64,000 nucleotides of DNA from the NCBI GenBank assembly GCA_946553025.1, contig CAMNRM010000011.1:1-64000 (forward strand). The letters run 5' to 3'. The notes beneath the pieces are model-generated. The model was not told the origin of the DNA. It made no database searches and saw nothing but the letters and a program-made list of their open reading frames with translations. This document shows, one piece after another, positions 36,700 to 44,497 of this stretch. Source of the stretch: an uncultured Clostridium sp. Its GTDB lineage: Bacteria > Bacillota > Clostridia > Lachnospirales > Lachnospiraceae. Position 1 is the stretch's first letter. The number at the start of each line of letters is the position of its first letter. A program made the translations under genes and the position numbers.

Positions 36700-37275
36700 C
36701 TATTCAGAAAACACTTTGTCTAGTTCAATAAAACACCCATCAAGTACGTTGACTTTCGCCACGTCTTCCTGTCCGTAATCCTCATGGAGATAGAGTATTC
36801 CATTGCTGTTTAATAAAAATACCTGTACCGTCTTGTTTTCAGGATCTGCAATCCAGTATTCCCGAACGCCTGCCCGCTGATACAGGCGCAGCTTTACAAG
36901 TCTGTCGTTGCGCAGGGATGAGGGGGACAGGATTTCAACAATCAGATCCGGTGCCCCCTTGCATCCGCGGGCATCGATCTTACTTCTGTCACAAATCACG
37001 GAAATATCCGGTTCTACCACCGTGTCAACATCTTCCGGGGCATCCCCATCCTTTTCAAAGAGCCGGACATTGAAAGGAGCCGGGTAAACCCTGCACGGCT
37101 TACCCACCAGAAAGTTTGCAAGCTGTCTGGAAATCTCCATGCTGATTTCCTGATGTTTGCTGGATGGAGCTGCCATCAGAAACGCTTCTCCACCAATGAT
37201 TTCTATACGTTCGTTCTCATCCCATGTGAGGTAATCGGCAAATGTATACCGCGCCTTTTCTTTTGGCAATGCCAT
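36700..37275 (-). CDS. Uma2-family putative endonuclease
   Basis: 191 residues, same family as 19467-20012 but clearly diverged. Conserved core: VEPDISVICDRSKIDARGCKGAPDLIVEILSPSS and AGVREYWIADPENKTVQVF. The N terminus TFADYLTWDENERIEIIGGEAFLMA is also typical. No partner gene is evident. Upstream lies a palindrome of the short family, then an AT-rich stretch without a gene up to 37637 apart from the family 3 repeat. Confidence 0.8.
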   Translation of the reverse strand: MALPKEKARYTFADYLTWDENERIEIIGGEAFLMAAPSSKHQEISMEISRQLANFLVGKPCRVYPAPFNVRLFEKDGDAPEDVDTVVEPDISVICDRSKIDARGCKGAPDLIVEILSPSSLRNDRLVKLRLYQRAGVREYWIADPENKTVQVFLLNSNGILYLHEDYGQEDVAKVNVLDGCFIELDKVFSE

Positions 37276-37325
37276 AAATCAACCCCCTTATCTGCTTTGC
37301 TTCTGTGTTGTTGCGTTTAATTGTT

Positions 37326-37351
37326 GTTGCTGTTCACACGTTCACAGCAAC
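37326..37351. repeat. Short palindrome family, cleanest copy
   Basis: GTTGCTGT (37326-37333) and ACAGCAAC (37344-37351) pair perfectly around TCACACGTTC. Compared with the copy at 12479, the central A-T pair of the arm has become G-C on both sides, a compensating change. Confidence 0.6.
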
Positions 37352-37520
37352 GCGCAATTGAACGGAGAATAAAGTCATTTTCGGCATTTCTTGATGAACA
37401 TTATAGCATGTACTCAAGTTTAATTCAATTGTCTGGTATTTTTTAGCACTGGTAATTTTTTCGTGTTTGTTATATAATATATTCAAATCGTAATTTACTA
37501 AATCATGATTTGAGAAAATG

Positions 37521-37590
37521 TATACCTTATCGGACGAAGTCCGCCCATCCTGAAAGGATTTGCGTTCACGAGTGCCCGGATGGGTATAGA
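37521..37590 (-). repeat. Hairpin repeat family 3, copy 2 (inverted)
   Basis: Read on the minus strand it follows copy 1 block by block: CCCATCCGGGCACTCG, AAATCC, GGATGGG, CGGACTTCGTCCG, ATAAGGTATAC. Ends GTATACC and GGTATAG are near-inverted. Stems CCCATCC/GGATGGG and CGGAC/GTCCG are perfect here. A short piece of one end recurs at 24470-24485. Confidence 0.65.
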
Positions 37591-37637
37591 AAACCGACAA
37601 AAAAGAACTTAAATTTTATCATTGACGGGGGTTGGCT

Positions 37638-39098
37638 ATGTTTATTGGCAGGAAAGCAGAATTGCAGTTTTTGGAAAATAAATACAAAACCGAAGGAGGG
37701 CAGTTCATCGTGCTCTACGGTCGGCGAAGGATAGGGAAGACGGAAACGCTTAAAAAATTCAGTGAGGGAAAACCGCATGTTTTTTTTTCCTGCCGTGAAT
37801 GCAATGATCGGCTGCAGCTGCAGGCATTTTCCGAAAAATTATTAAAAGAAGATATTCCGGCCAGACAGTATATTCGTCAGTTTTTGGATTGGGAGAATGC
37901 ATTTCGGGCTGTTTTAGATCTGCCTTATGGGGACAGGAAAAAACTTTTGATTATTGATGAGTTTCCCTATATGTGCAAAGATAACCGAAGCATCCCTTCG
38001 ATTTTGCAGAATCTTTGGGATGAAGCTTTTAAAGATGAAAATATAATGCTGATTCTCTGCGGAAGTGCGATGAGTTTTATAGAGAAGGAAGTTCTTGCTG
38101 AAAAAAATCCGCTTTACGGCAGGGCTACAGGGATTTATAAGATGACGGAAATGAGTTTTTATGATGCCGTTCAGTTTTTTCCTGAATATTCTGACCGGGA
38201 TAAGGTTTTGGCCTATTCCATCCTGGGAGGGATTCCGCATTATCTGAAGCAGTTTCACCCGGCACTCTCATTGTCTGAAAATATTAAACAGAATATTCTT
38301 ACAAAAGGCTGTGTGTTATACAGTGAGGTAGATTTTCTGCTTCGCCAGGAACTCAGGGAAACCATGCAGTATAATTCATTAATTGAAGCGATAGCTTTAG
38401 GCAATACCCGGTTAAATGATATCAGCCAGAAATCCCTTGTCGAGGATACTTCAAAAACCAGTGTATATCTGCGCAATCTTATCGAATTAGGTTTGATAAA
38501 ACGCGAATTTTCTATCGATGCAGGGATAAAGGAATGGGCGAATACAAACCGTGGAATTTATTGCCTGACGGATAATTATTTTCGTTTCTGGTATTCCTTT
38601 GCCTATACGAATTATTCAGAACTGGAAACAGGAGATGTGGAGGGTGTTTATACCTATATGATAGAACCGCAGCTTCATGAATTTGCAGCATTAACCTTTG
38701 AGGAAATCTGCAGACAATATGTGCAGGAACTTCAAAAGTCCAATGCCCTTCCTTTCCGCTATGCAAAGCTGGGGCGCTGGTTTGGAAAAACAACGGTCAG
38801 GGATGAATCACAGAAAAACGGGGTTCGCATGGCGGAAACGGAAATTGATCTTGTGGGGATATCCAGGCAAAAAGATCGCTATTTGGTTGGAGAATGTAAG
38901 TTTAAAGGAAAACCCTTTCGCTATTCCGAATATTTAGATACACGAACCAAATTAAGTCCGCAGAAAAAACATGCAGAATTTGATTATGCGCTGTTTTCTG
39001 CATCCGGTTTTGACGAAAAAATTCATGAAGAGGCAGAAAAAGATGGACATCTTCATTTATATTCGCTGGGGGAGATTGTTCATTGTGTTTTATCTTGA
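37638..39098 (+). CDS. Archaeal-type ATPase with DUF234 nuclease-like C terminus
   Basis: 486 residues. N-terminal P-loop ATPase: FIGRKAELQFLENKY, Walker A-type YGRRRIGKTE near residues 25-34, and LLIIDEFPYM as Walker B. A winged-helix middle (NLIELGLIKREFS) is followed by a C-terminal restriction-endonuclease-like DUF234 domain (ETEIDLVGISRQKDRYLVGECKFKGKP, the E/D...ECK core). This family is common in archaea and gut Clostridia accessory regions; its function is unknown. A TTG two codons earlier is in frame; ATG 37638 is preferred. Confidence 0.8.
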   Translation: MFIGRKAELQFLENKYKTEGGQFIVLYGRRRIGKTETLKKFSEGKPHVFFSCRECNDRLQLQAFSEKLLKEDIPARQYIRQFLDWENAFRAVLDLPYGDRKKLLIIDEFPYMCKDNRSIPSILQNLWDEAFKDENIMLILCGSAMSFIEKEVLAEKNPLYGRATGIYKMTEMSFYDAVQFFPEYSDRDKVLAYSILGGIPHYLKQFHPALSLSENIKQNILTKGCVLYSEVDFLLRQELRETMQYNSLIEAIALGNTRLNDISQKSLVEDTSKTSVYLRNLIELGLIKREFSIDAGIKEWANTNRGIYCLTDNYFRFWYSFAYTNYSELETGDVEGVYTYMIEPQLHEFAALTFEEICRQYVQELQKSNALPFRYAKLGRWFGKTTVRDESQKNGVRMAETEIDLVGISRQKDRYLVGECKFKGKPFRYSEYLDTRTKLSPQKKHAEFDYALFSASGFDEKIHEEAEKDGHLHLYSLGEIVHCVLS

Positions 39099-39276
39099 AT
39101 TGGATTGTAAATACAGGACAGCAGGTGTTAAGGAATACTGGATTGTAGATTATGAGAAAAACCTTGTGCTGGTTTATGATTTTCAGAATGAAGATGGAGA
39201 TGATTATACATTTTCAGATACGATTCAGGTAGGGATTTATCCTGATTTGGTTATTGATTTGAGTAGTATAATTTAA
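39091..39276 (+). pseudogene. Remnant of a Uma2-family gene
   Basis: Reads KYRTAGVKEYWIVDYEKN then LVLVYDF and a normal Uma2 C terminus, aligning with the last ~60 residues of the gene at 19467. The N-terminal two thirds, including the PD...E core, are missing. Its frame overlaps the end of the upstream ATPase gene, so a deletion or insertion joined the two. No start site of its own is seen. Confidence 0.75.
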
Positions 39277-39319
39277 ACTATAAATGGAATAAAGCATAAA
39301 ATAAAAGCAAAAGGGGCTG

Positions 39320-39380
39320 TGAAGATATACAGAGGCAGGTGGTTCGTGTTAGTGTTTGCTAACTGCCCCTGTATTTGTCT
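39320..39380. terminator. Hairpin after the Uma2 remnant
   Basis: ACAGAGGCAG and CTGCCCCTGT pair with one mismatch, enclosing an inner GTTAG...CTAAC hairpin. It lies between convergent genes and is followed by TATTTT-type sequence. Confidence 0.5.
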
Positions 39381-39381
39381 G

Positions 39382-39657
39382 TTATTTTGAAAGACATCTT
39401 AAAAGTTCTAGTAAATCCTTCATGCCCTGAACATAGGTTAAAGCTTCCTTTCTGGCGGATGCTGAAATTGAAGCTGTAAAGTAATTTTCCAATTGTTGAA
39501 GTTGTTTCTCAGATAAACTGTCTGTTAATTTTTGGTAAATCAAATTCTCATCTTTTTTTCTTCTTTGATATTCTTTATCATTTTTGTATGATTTTTCTAA
39601 TTTATCTGTCACAAAGGGATTGACCACTTGTTCTATAAAGTCATTTGGAATATTCAT
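39382..39657 (-). CDS. Small hypothetical protein
   Basis: 91 residues, mostly helical and charged (YKNDKEYQRRKKDENLIYQKL, then LSEKQLQQLENYFTASISASARKEALTYVQGMKDLLELL). No membrane segment or known motif. It resembles short Lachnospiraceae proteins found near mobile or XRE-regulated loci, but I do not recognise a named family with confidence. A modest ribosome site (AGAAGGATATCAGAAA) is present, spaced about ten bases. Confidence 0.55.
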   Translation of the reverse strand: MNIPNDFIEQVVNPFVTDKLEKSYKNDKEYQRRKKDENLIYQKLTDSLSEKQLQQLENYFTASISASARKEALTYVQGMKDLLELLRCLSK

Positions 39658-39851
39658 ATTTTCTGATATCCTTCTCTAAGAAGCAAATAATTTATTGAAG
39701 TCCAGCTTATAGTCGCTCATGCTTTTTAGCTTTACTGTAGATTATTATATAGTATTTATATAAACAGTGTCTATATATAAAGTAAATATATTTAAAGTTA
39801 TTTTTTGGTCATTGTCTGTTTATAATAAAACAAAAGTGAGGATGAATAGAC

Positions 39852-40082
39852 ATGGTTAAAAAATATTTGCATATACGTATTGTGGAGTTACTGGAGGAAA
39901 AGAAAATCAGCAAAACAAGAATTTGTAAGGATCTAGATTTACAAAGAGGAAATTTTAACCGATATTGCAGGGATGATTTCCAGAGGGTTGATGCAAATTT
40001 GATTATAAAATTATGTGAATATTTGGGATGTACTCCCGGTGATTTGTTGGAAATAAGAGAAAAAGAAGAAAGCTTTTCGTAA
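39852..40082 (+). CDS. Cro/C1-type HTH regulator
   Basis: 76 residues: a single helix-turn-helix, with KKISKTRICKDLDLQRGNFNRYCRDD as helices 2-3 and ANLIIKLCEYLGCTPGDLLEI as the closing part. AT-rich. AAAAGTGAGGATGAATAG precedes the ATG. The last 40 codons and 20 bases beyond the stop are duplicated at 40883-41003, flanking the toxin-antitoxin pair. It could control the antitoxin operon or the small gene at 39382; neither is shown. Confidence 0.75.
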   Translation: MVKKYLHIRIVELLEEKKISKTRICKDLDLQRGNFNRYCRDDFQRVDANLIIKLCEYLGCTPGDLLEIREKEESFS

Positions 40083-40102
40083 AAAATTGCTTTCTTCACA
40101 CT
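39982..40102 (+). repeat. Direct repeat, left copy (3' part of the XRE gene)
   Basis: 121 bases from CAGAGGGTTGATG to TTCTTCACACTT, matching 40883-41003 with about two substitutions. The sequence that follows here (CTCATCATTTTTATTATAAA and TTTTGTCTACAT) recurs at 42226-42277 after an intervening ATPase gene. Confidence 0.9.
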
Positions 40103-40192
40103 TCTGCTCATCATTTTTATTATAAATTTTGTCTACATTCGAGGGCTTATTTCTATGTGTCTATGCGTAAATGGTAGCATAAATTTATTTTC

Positions 40193-40462
40193 TTAATCTT
40201 CATAATGTCCTTTGCAGGATAGAATTCGTATATTCTGTGATTCGTCAATATCATAGACAAGGCGGTTTGTTTCATCGATTCTCCTGCTAAATAATCCTGA
40301 TTTTCCATGTTTTAAAGGTTCAGGTTTACCTATACCTTGCATTGCTCCGTTTCGTTTTATATCTTCCAGCAGAATATTGATTTTCTTTAGTGTTTTGCGA
40401 TCCTGTGTCTGTCAGTACAGATAATCGCTCCAACCATTGGAATCAAAGATTAAATCATTCAT
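40193..40462 (-). pseudogene. yoeB: YoeB/Txe-type mRNA interferase with a nonsense codon
   Basis: Read through, an 88-residue YoeB toxin: NDLIFDSNGWSDYLY, stop, QTQDRKTLKKIN, then GIGKPEPLKHGKSGLFSRRI, NRLVYDID and the catalytic C-terminal CKGHYED. The stop is TGA at 40412-40414, exactly where relatives have the conserved Trp of DYLYW (TGG to TGA). The rest, including the active-site His and Tyr near the end, is intact. It overlaps the antitoxin by 4 bases (ATGA). The toxin is probably inactive, leaving the antitoxin as an orphan; a sequence error is the simplest alternative. Confidence 0.88.
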
Positions 40463-40794
40463 TTTGTGACGTCACCATTCCTTTGTATGCCGTGTTTTCT
40501 CTCGAATTCTAAAATCTTTTCGGTTGGTTTCCAGTCGTTGGCTTCCATTGCTCTTAATTCTTCCATAGAAAATGAAATAGTATCTCTTTTTTTGTGGTTT
40601 TCTACACTTTCATGAATTTTGGCCATATATTCGGCGTTTCTTTTTGCTTTCATCAGTTCGTTATATTCATGTTCAGAAACAATGACAACATTTTTGTTAT
40701 TTTTACGGGAAACAATGACAGGTTCACCATTAAAGGCATTATCAAGATAATCTTTTAGTCTTGCTCTTAGATGAATAGGTTTTGTAGCAATCAT
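40459..40794 (-). CDS. yefM: YefM/Phd-family antitoxin
   Basis: 111 residues. N-terminal Phd/YefM DNA-binding domain: IHLRARLKDYLDNAFNGEPVIVSRKNNKNVVIVSEHEYNEL. The C-terminal half is charged and would wrap the toxin. ATG 40794 (MIATKP) is chosen with GAAGG upstream; an in-frame ATG nine codons earlier contains that site. It should repress its own promoter and neutralise YoeB, whose gene follows with an ATGA overlap but carries a stop codon. Confidence 0.85.
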   Translation of the reverse strand: MIATKPIHLRARLKDYLDNAFNGEPVIVSRKNNKNVVIVSEHEYNELMKAKRNAEYMAKIHESVENHKKRDTISFSMEELRAMEANDWKPTEKILEFERKHGIQRNGDVTK

Positions 40795-40882
40795 TTTTAG
40801 ACCTTCTTTCTTTTTGTACATTATACTGTACTGGTTTATGTACTTATATTATAGTTACAGAATGCTTTGATGTCAACAAAAT

Positions 40883-41003
40883 CAGAGGGTTGATGCAAAT
40901 TTGATTATAAAATTATGTGAATATTTGGGATGTACTCCCGGTGATTTGCTGGAGATAAGAGAAAAAGAAGAAAGCTTTTCGTAAAAAATTGCTTTCTTCA
41001 CAC
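40883..41003 (+). repeat. Direct repeat, right copy (orphan XRE gene tail)
   Basis: Copy of 39982-40102. Here it has no upstream half of the regulator gene. The stop codon of the ATPase gene on the opposite strand (40998-41000) lies inside it. Confidence 0.9.
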
Positions 41004-42224
41004 TTTTTCCTCCCTTGCAAGAGCAGATTCTATTCTGCCATTTGCCGTTAATTCTCCAATGTTTTCCATAGATATCATTTTTGGTAAATCCTGTAGATCT
41101 TCAAGCAATGTCAACTGGCTCTGTCCATTTTTATCTCTGTGCGCGACGGTGATAAATGGAATCATGGAAGGTCCTGCTGCATCTAATAAAGCTGGGTTAT
41201 GTGTTGTAATTAATACATCGATATTTCTTTCATTGCCCAATTCTTTAAGCATATTGATCAGGATTTTTGCCCTTGACGGATGTAATCCATTATCTACTTC
41301 TTCGATCACAATAAGTTTATTCGACTCGTTGGTGAGCATTGCAGCTACAACTGCTAAAAACCGCAATGTTCCGTCCGACATTCCTCTGGTATCGATAATA
41401 CCTTCATTTCCTCCATGCCATGATTCTTTACAATAAAGCATAGCATCTGTGCTAAATTTTCCTATTCGTTCCGCCCATACAGCTTCAATATCTTTTTCGG
41501 GAATCTTTTTTAAATAAGCTGTCAGCTTTTTCTGGATTTTTTCTCGTTTTTCATCATCTAAAGCAGCTAAAACACCTGCAATATTAGAAGCGTCGGTGGA
41601 TAATTTCTCTGCCAATGGGGAGTAATCGCGCATGTGATTAGGTATCGGATCTAATATAAAAATTCCGCTTAATTGTTTTAATAAATGGGCAGTTATCTCT
41701 GTAATTTCCTGCTTTTTTAATGCCAATGTTTTACTTTGATATAAGACAGACATTGTCCGATTTAATGAAAAATGCTGTCCCTTTCCTTGCTTCCCTGTTG
41801 AAAAATAAGCTGAAATATTTGGCAATGTATTATCTTTGAGGTTGGTATAAAATAAATTTTGATTTTTATTCCCACATTGTATTAACTGTTCTTCAACAAG
41901 TGATGCTTTTGCAGGTTCCACTTCTACGGTAATGGAATATTTGTAATCTACATTTTTATATTCCATTACCACAGTTAATGTAAATGAATTTGTGCTTTTT
42001 TTACAAACCCAATCCATCCCGCCTCGCAACGGGCATAATGTAACATCTCCGCTGATTGCCTGAAAAAATCCTGCTCCGCCTGCGATTCTGCTTAGAAAAA
42101 TTAAAGCGTCAATAGCATTAGATTTACCACTGGAATTTGTGCCGATTAGAATCGTTAGGGAATCAAGATAAAGGGTACTTTCCCCATAACTTTTCCAGTT
42201 TTTTAAATTTATGCTTTTTATCAA
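40998..42224 (-). CDS. OLD/RecF-like AAA ATPase
   Basis: 408 residues. SMC-type ATPase: MIKSINLKNWKSYGES, Walker A GTNSSGKS near residues 28-35, signature-like TRGMSDGTLRFLAVVAAML, Walker B IVIEEVDNGLHPSRA, and VLITTHNPALLDA. No nuclease domain or nuclease partner is seen next to it. It lies between two pieces of a duplicated sequence (41003 and 42226), as if inserted as a single-gene cargo. Possible defence or DNA-repair role by architecture only. Confidence 0.78.
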   Translation of the reverse strand: MIKSINLKNWKSYGESTLYLDSLTILIGTNSSGKSNAIDALIFLSRIAGGAGFFQAISGDVTLCPLRGGMDWVCKKSTNSFTLTVVMEYKNVDYKYSITVEVEPAKASLVEEQLIQCGNKNQNLFYTNLKDNTLPNISAYFSTGKQGKGQHFSLNRTMSVLYQSKTLALKKQEITEITAHLLKQLSGIFILDPIPNHMRDYSPLAEKLSTDASNIAGVLAALDDEKREKIQKKLTAYLKKIPEKDIEAVWAERIGKFSTDAMLYCKESWHGGNEGIIDTRGMSDGTLRFLAVVAAMLTNESNKLIVIEEVDNGLHPSRAKILINMLKELGNERNIDVLITTHNPALLDAAGPSMIPFITVAHRDKNGQSQLTLLEDLQDLPKMISMENIGELTANGRIESALAREEKV

Positions 42225-42225
42225 A

Positions 42226-42277
42226 TGATCATCTCCTCATCATTTTATTATAAATTTTGTCTGCATCCATTCATGCA
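42226..42277 (+). repeat. Continuation of the duplicated segment, beyond the ATPase
   Basis: CTCATCATTTTATTATAAAT and the following TTTGTCTGCAT match the sequence that directly follows the left repeat copy at 40107-40138. In the right copy the two parts are separated by the ~1.2-kb ATPase gene. Confidence 0.7.
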
Positions 42278-42342
42278 TTCTATTTTTTATTTTATCATCC
42301 ATCGAATACATTATCCGATAAAAAAACCATCCGTTGAGCCGT

Positions 42343-43995
42343 TTACCCAACAAAAAACCCCTCAATATTCCGCGAAGGCAGAAATACCGATGCCGGGAAC
42401 CATTCATCGTCGGGAATAAGCTGTTTTTGCAGTTCTTCTATCGCTTCTTCCCATTCCTCCTGCGATATTTCCTCGGAACTATGTTCTCCCTCTAGGCTGC
42501 AGTCCTGTGAATAAAAGTAAAGATATCCCCCATCTTCCTGGTAATCTTTGCGCAGTGCGTACAGGGGAAGCATATCATGATTTTTTCCGATTTTTTCTCC
42601 GATCTTTCCCTCAAGTTGTCCCACAACCAGATACCAGTCCCCGCCGTAGTCATCCATAAAGATCATCTGCCCGGTTTTCAGCGGAACAAAGCTTTCATGA
42701 AGAACACCCAGAAAGCGCAGACTTATCCAGCCGTTTTCATAAGATAAAACAACAAATCTTCCCCATGCATGTTCAAAATCTTTGTAGTCCGACGCATTCG
42801 GCTGACAGCGGATGAGAAGTTCATCTTCTCCGTCATGATTGATGTCCATAAGAAGATATCGCCAAAGACATCTTCCCGTGTCCGGATCAGAAGTATAGTC
42901 GTTGGCGATACGGCTTCGATCGGACAGCTTTTTTACCCTTGAAAAATCGCCGGATAAAATTTCCTGGTAGGCTTTCCATGCCTCCTGTTCGTTCTCCTCG
43001 ACGACAAAGGAAACGTTTCCATTTCCCTCATCCAAAGCATCCAGATAAGCCCATTCTTCTTTGGGAAAAAGGGGAAACTGCTCGACCGGAAGTTCTGCAT
43101 TTTGCCATATTTCCAAAAAGGCAGCCGCGGTTTCCCGGCAGTCGCTGTGGGAACATTCCTGGTCTGGTTTTGGCTGCGATCCAAAGGGAACCTTAAAATA
43201 ATGTTTGACGGTTTTAATGGTTTCGTCCTCTTTCGCGGTCAAAGGAATCTCATCGTTTTCTGCAGTCAAAGGAACTTTATTTTTTTTGGTGGTCAAAGAA
43301 ATCCATTCATAAATATCCCCGCCTTCTTCCGGGAGCGGTGCATCAAAGGTCTGGGGGATTTTTCGGTTAGAGGAAGTAGCGGAATACACATCCGGATCGG
43401 TAAAACAGGTTTCCAGCCGATAGGAGATAAGAAAAGACCCGTCGGCAAGGGGCTGTATCTGCGCGGACGAATAACGTCTGTAGTCATCAAAGTCATAGAG
43501 CAGTTCAACCTTCTGGTTTCGGAAAGTGTAAATATGATAAATATTCCCTCCGTCAATGCAGAGTTCCGGCACCTGATCCCCATTACAATCGACAAAAGCG
43601 TAGGAGGCACGGCTGTCGCCCCGGGGATAGCGGTCTGTAGCGGTAAGGCTGTGCCAGTCTTTGGCGGTTAAAAATTCACGGTAGGCGGTTAGAGCCTTGT
43701 TTTTGAGGTCAATGTTTTCTGTGGAAGGATTCTCCGGAGCAATATTTTCCGGGACATCTGTTTCCGGGGCATCTGTTTCCCAGACATTCGTTTCCAGGGC
43801 ATCCGTTTCCGGGACATTCGTTTCCAGGACATCCGCTTCCCGGGAAGGTAAAGAAGGTGAGTTGGCGGTTTTGGCACTGCCCATGCAACCGGACAAAAGC
43901 AAAAAGGGCAGGCTAAGGATAAGAAAAAAAGAGTGTTTTTTCTTTTTTGGACAATGGCTATGAAATGCATCCGTGCGTTTTTTCATGTGGTACAC
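42343..43995 (-). CDS. Large uncharacterised lipoprotein with pentapeptide-repeat linker
   Basis: 550 residues. Lipoprotein signal FFLILSLPFLLLSGC with lipobox Cys, then a spacer of about 50 residues built from five-residue units (E-T-N/D-x-x, such as ETNVPETDALETNVWETD). The rest has two EF-hand-like or calcium-loop-like stretches (DCNGDQVPELCID; DINHDGEDELLI), seen in FG-GAP/VCBS-type surface proteins. Function unknown. The spacer is encoded by a DNA minisatellite at about 43730-43850 and may vary in length. GTG 43995 has AAAGG five bases upstream; ATG 43986 is the alternative. Confidence 0.75.
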   Translation of the reverse strand: MYHMKKRTDAFHSHCPKKKKHSFFLILSLPFLLLSGCMGSAKTANSPSLPSREADVLETNVPETDALETNVWETDAPETDVPENIAPENPSTENIDLKNKALTAYREFLTAKDWHSLTATDRYPRGDSRASYAFVDCNGDQVPELCIDGGNIYHIYTFRNQKVELLYDFDDYRRYSSAQIQPLADGSFLISYRLETCFTDPDVYSATSSNRKIPQTFDAPLPEEGGDIYEWISLTTKKNKVPLTAENDEIPLTAKEDETIKTVKHYFKVPFGSQPKPDQECSHSDCRETAAAFLEIWQNAELPVEQFPLFPKEEWAYLDALDEGNGNVSFVVEENEQEAWKAYQEILSGDFSRVKKLSDRSRIANDYTSDPDTGRCLWRYLLMDINHDGEDELLIRCQPNASDYKDFEHAWGRFVVLSYENGWISLRFLGVLHESFVPLKTGQMIFMDDYGGDWYLVVGQLEGKIGEKIGKNHDMLPLYALRKDYQEDGGYLYFYSQDCSLEGEHSSEEISQEEWEEAIEELQKQLIPDDEWFPASVFLPSRNIEGFFVG

Positions 43996-44048
43996 ACTTA
44001 CCTTTCTTTGCAGGCTGGGGAATAAAATATCTTCTGTTATGATTATAT

Positions 44049-44241
44049 GATAGAAGCGTCAAAAGGTCTTTTGCCGCTTCTTATGATACGGATTGCTCTG
44101 CACTTCGTACTCCCGCAATCCTAAAAACATTCAAAATCCGCCCTATCGGGCTACTTTTTCATGTTTTTGGCGGGTCCCAAGTTCAAAAATTCTCCTGAAA
44201 GCAAGCTTTCGTCGAATTTTCGACCTTTTGACCCTGGTATC
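44049..44241 (+). mobile_element. MITE-like element, copy 1
   Basis: 193 bp. Ends GATAGAAGCGTCAAAAGGTC and GACCTTTTGACCCTGGTATC are imperfect inverted repeats. Flanked by the 7-bp direct repeat ATTATAT (44042-44048 and 44242-44248), a probable target-site duplication. Inside are several hairpins: GGATTGC/GCAATCC, CCGCC/GGCGG enclosing GCCCTATCGGGC, and GAAAGCAAGCTTTC. No coding capacity. It lies between the lipoprotein and hemerythrin genes. Confidence 0.85.
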
Positions 44242-44497
44242 ATTATATTTCATTTTATCCATGTTTTCAATTATTTCCGGCGATTTTCCGACGACCGGAC
44301 ATAAACTTTTATTCGCTCACAAGCCATCGCATCACCATGAAAAAAGTTTCTAATGAAATTTTCAGAAATTTTTAAATGCTCGGAAAATGATTGTTTTCTG
44401 TGAAATTTTGCTCTATAATAGGTAATAAATAAGAAATTTTGTGAAATTTTCCAAATTTTGCAAATAAAGTAAATAATTGGAAAGGAGAAAATAGGGC

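Noticed and set aside
40412-40414. TGA in yoeB, and the one in the MATE gene, read as selenocysteine
   Set aside because: The window has selenium-metabolism genes, but YoeB and MATE families have no selenoprotein members, the YoeB position is a conserved Trp, and no SECIS-like hairpin was seen just after either TGA. Selenium in the purine hydroxylase is a bound ligand, not selenocysteine.
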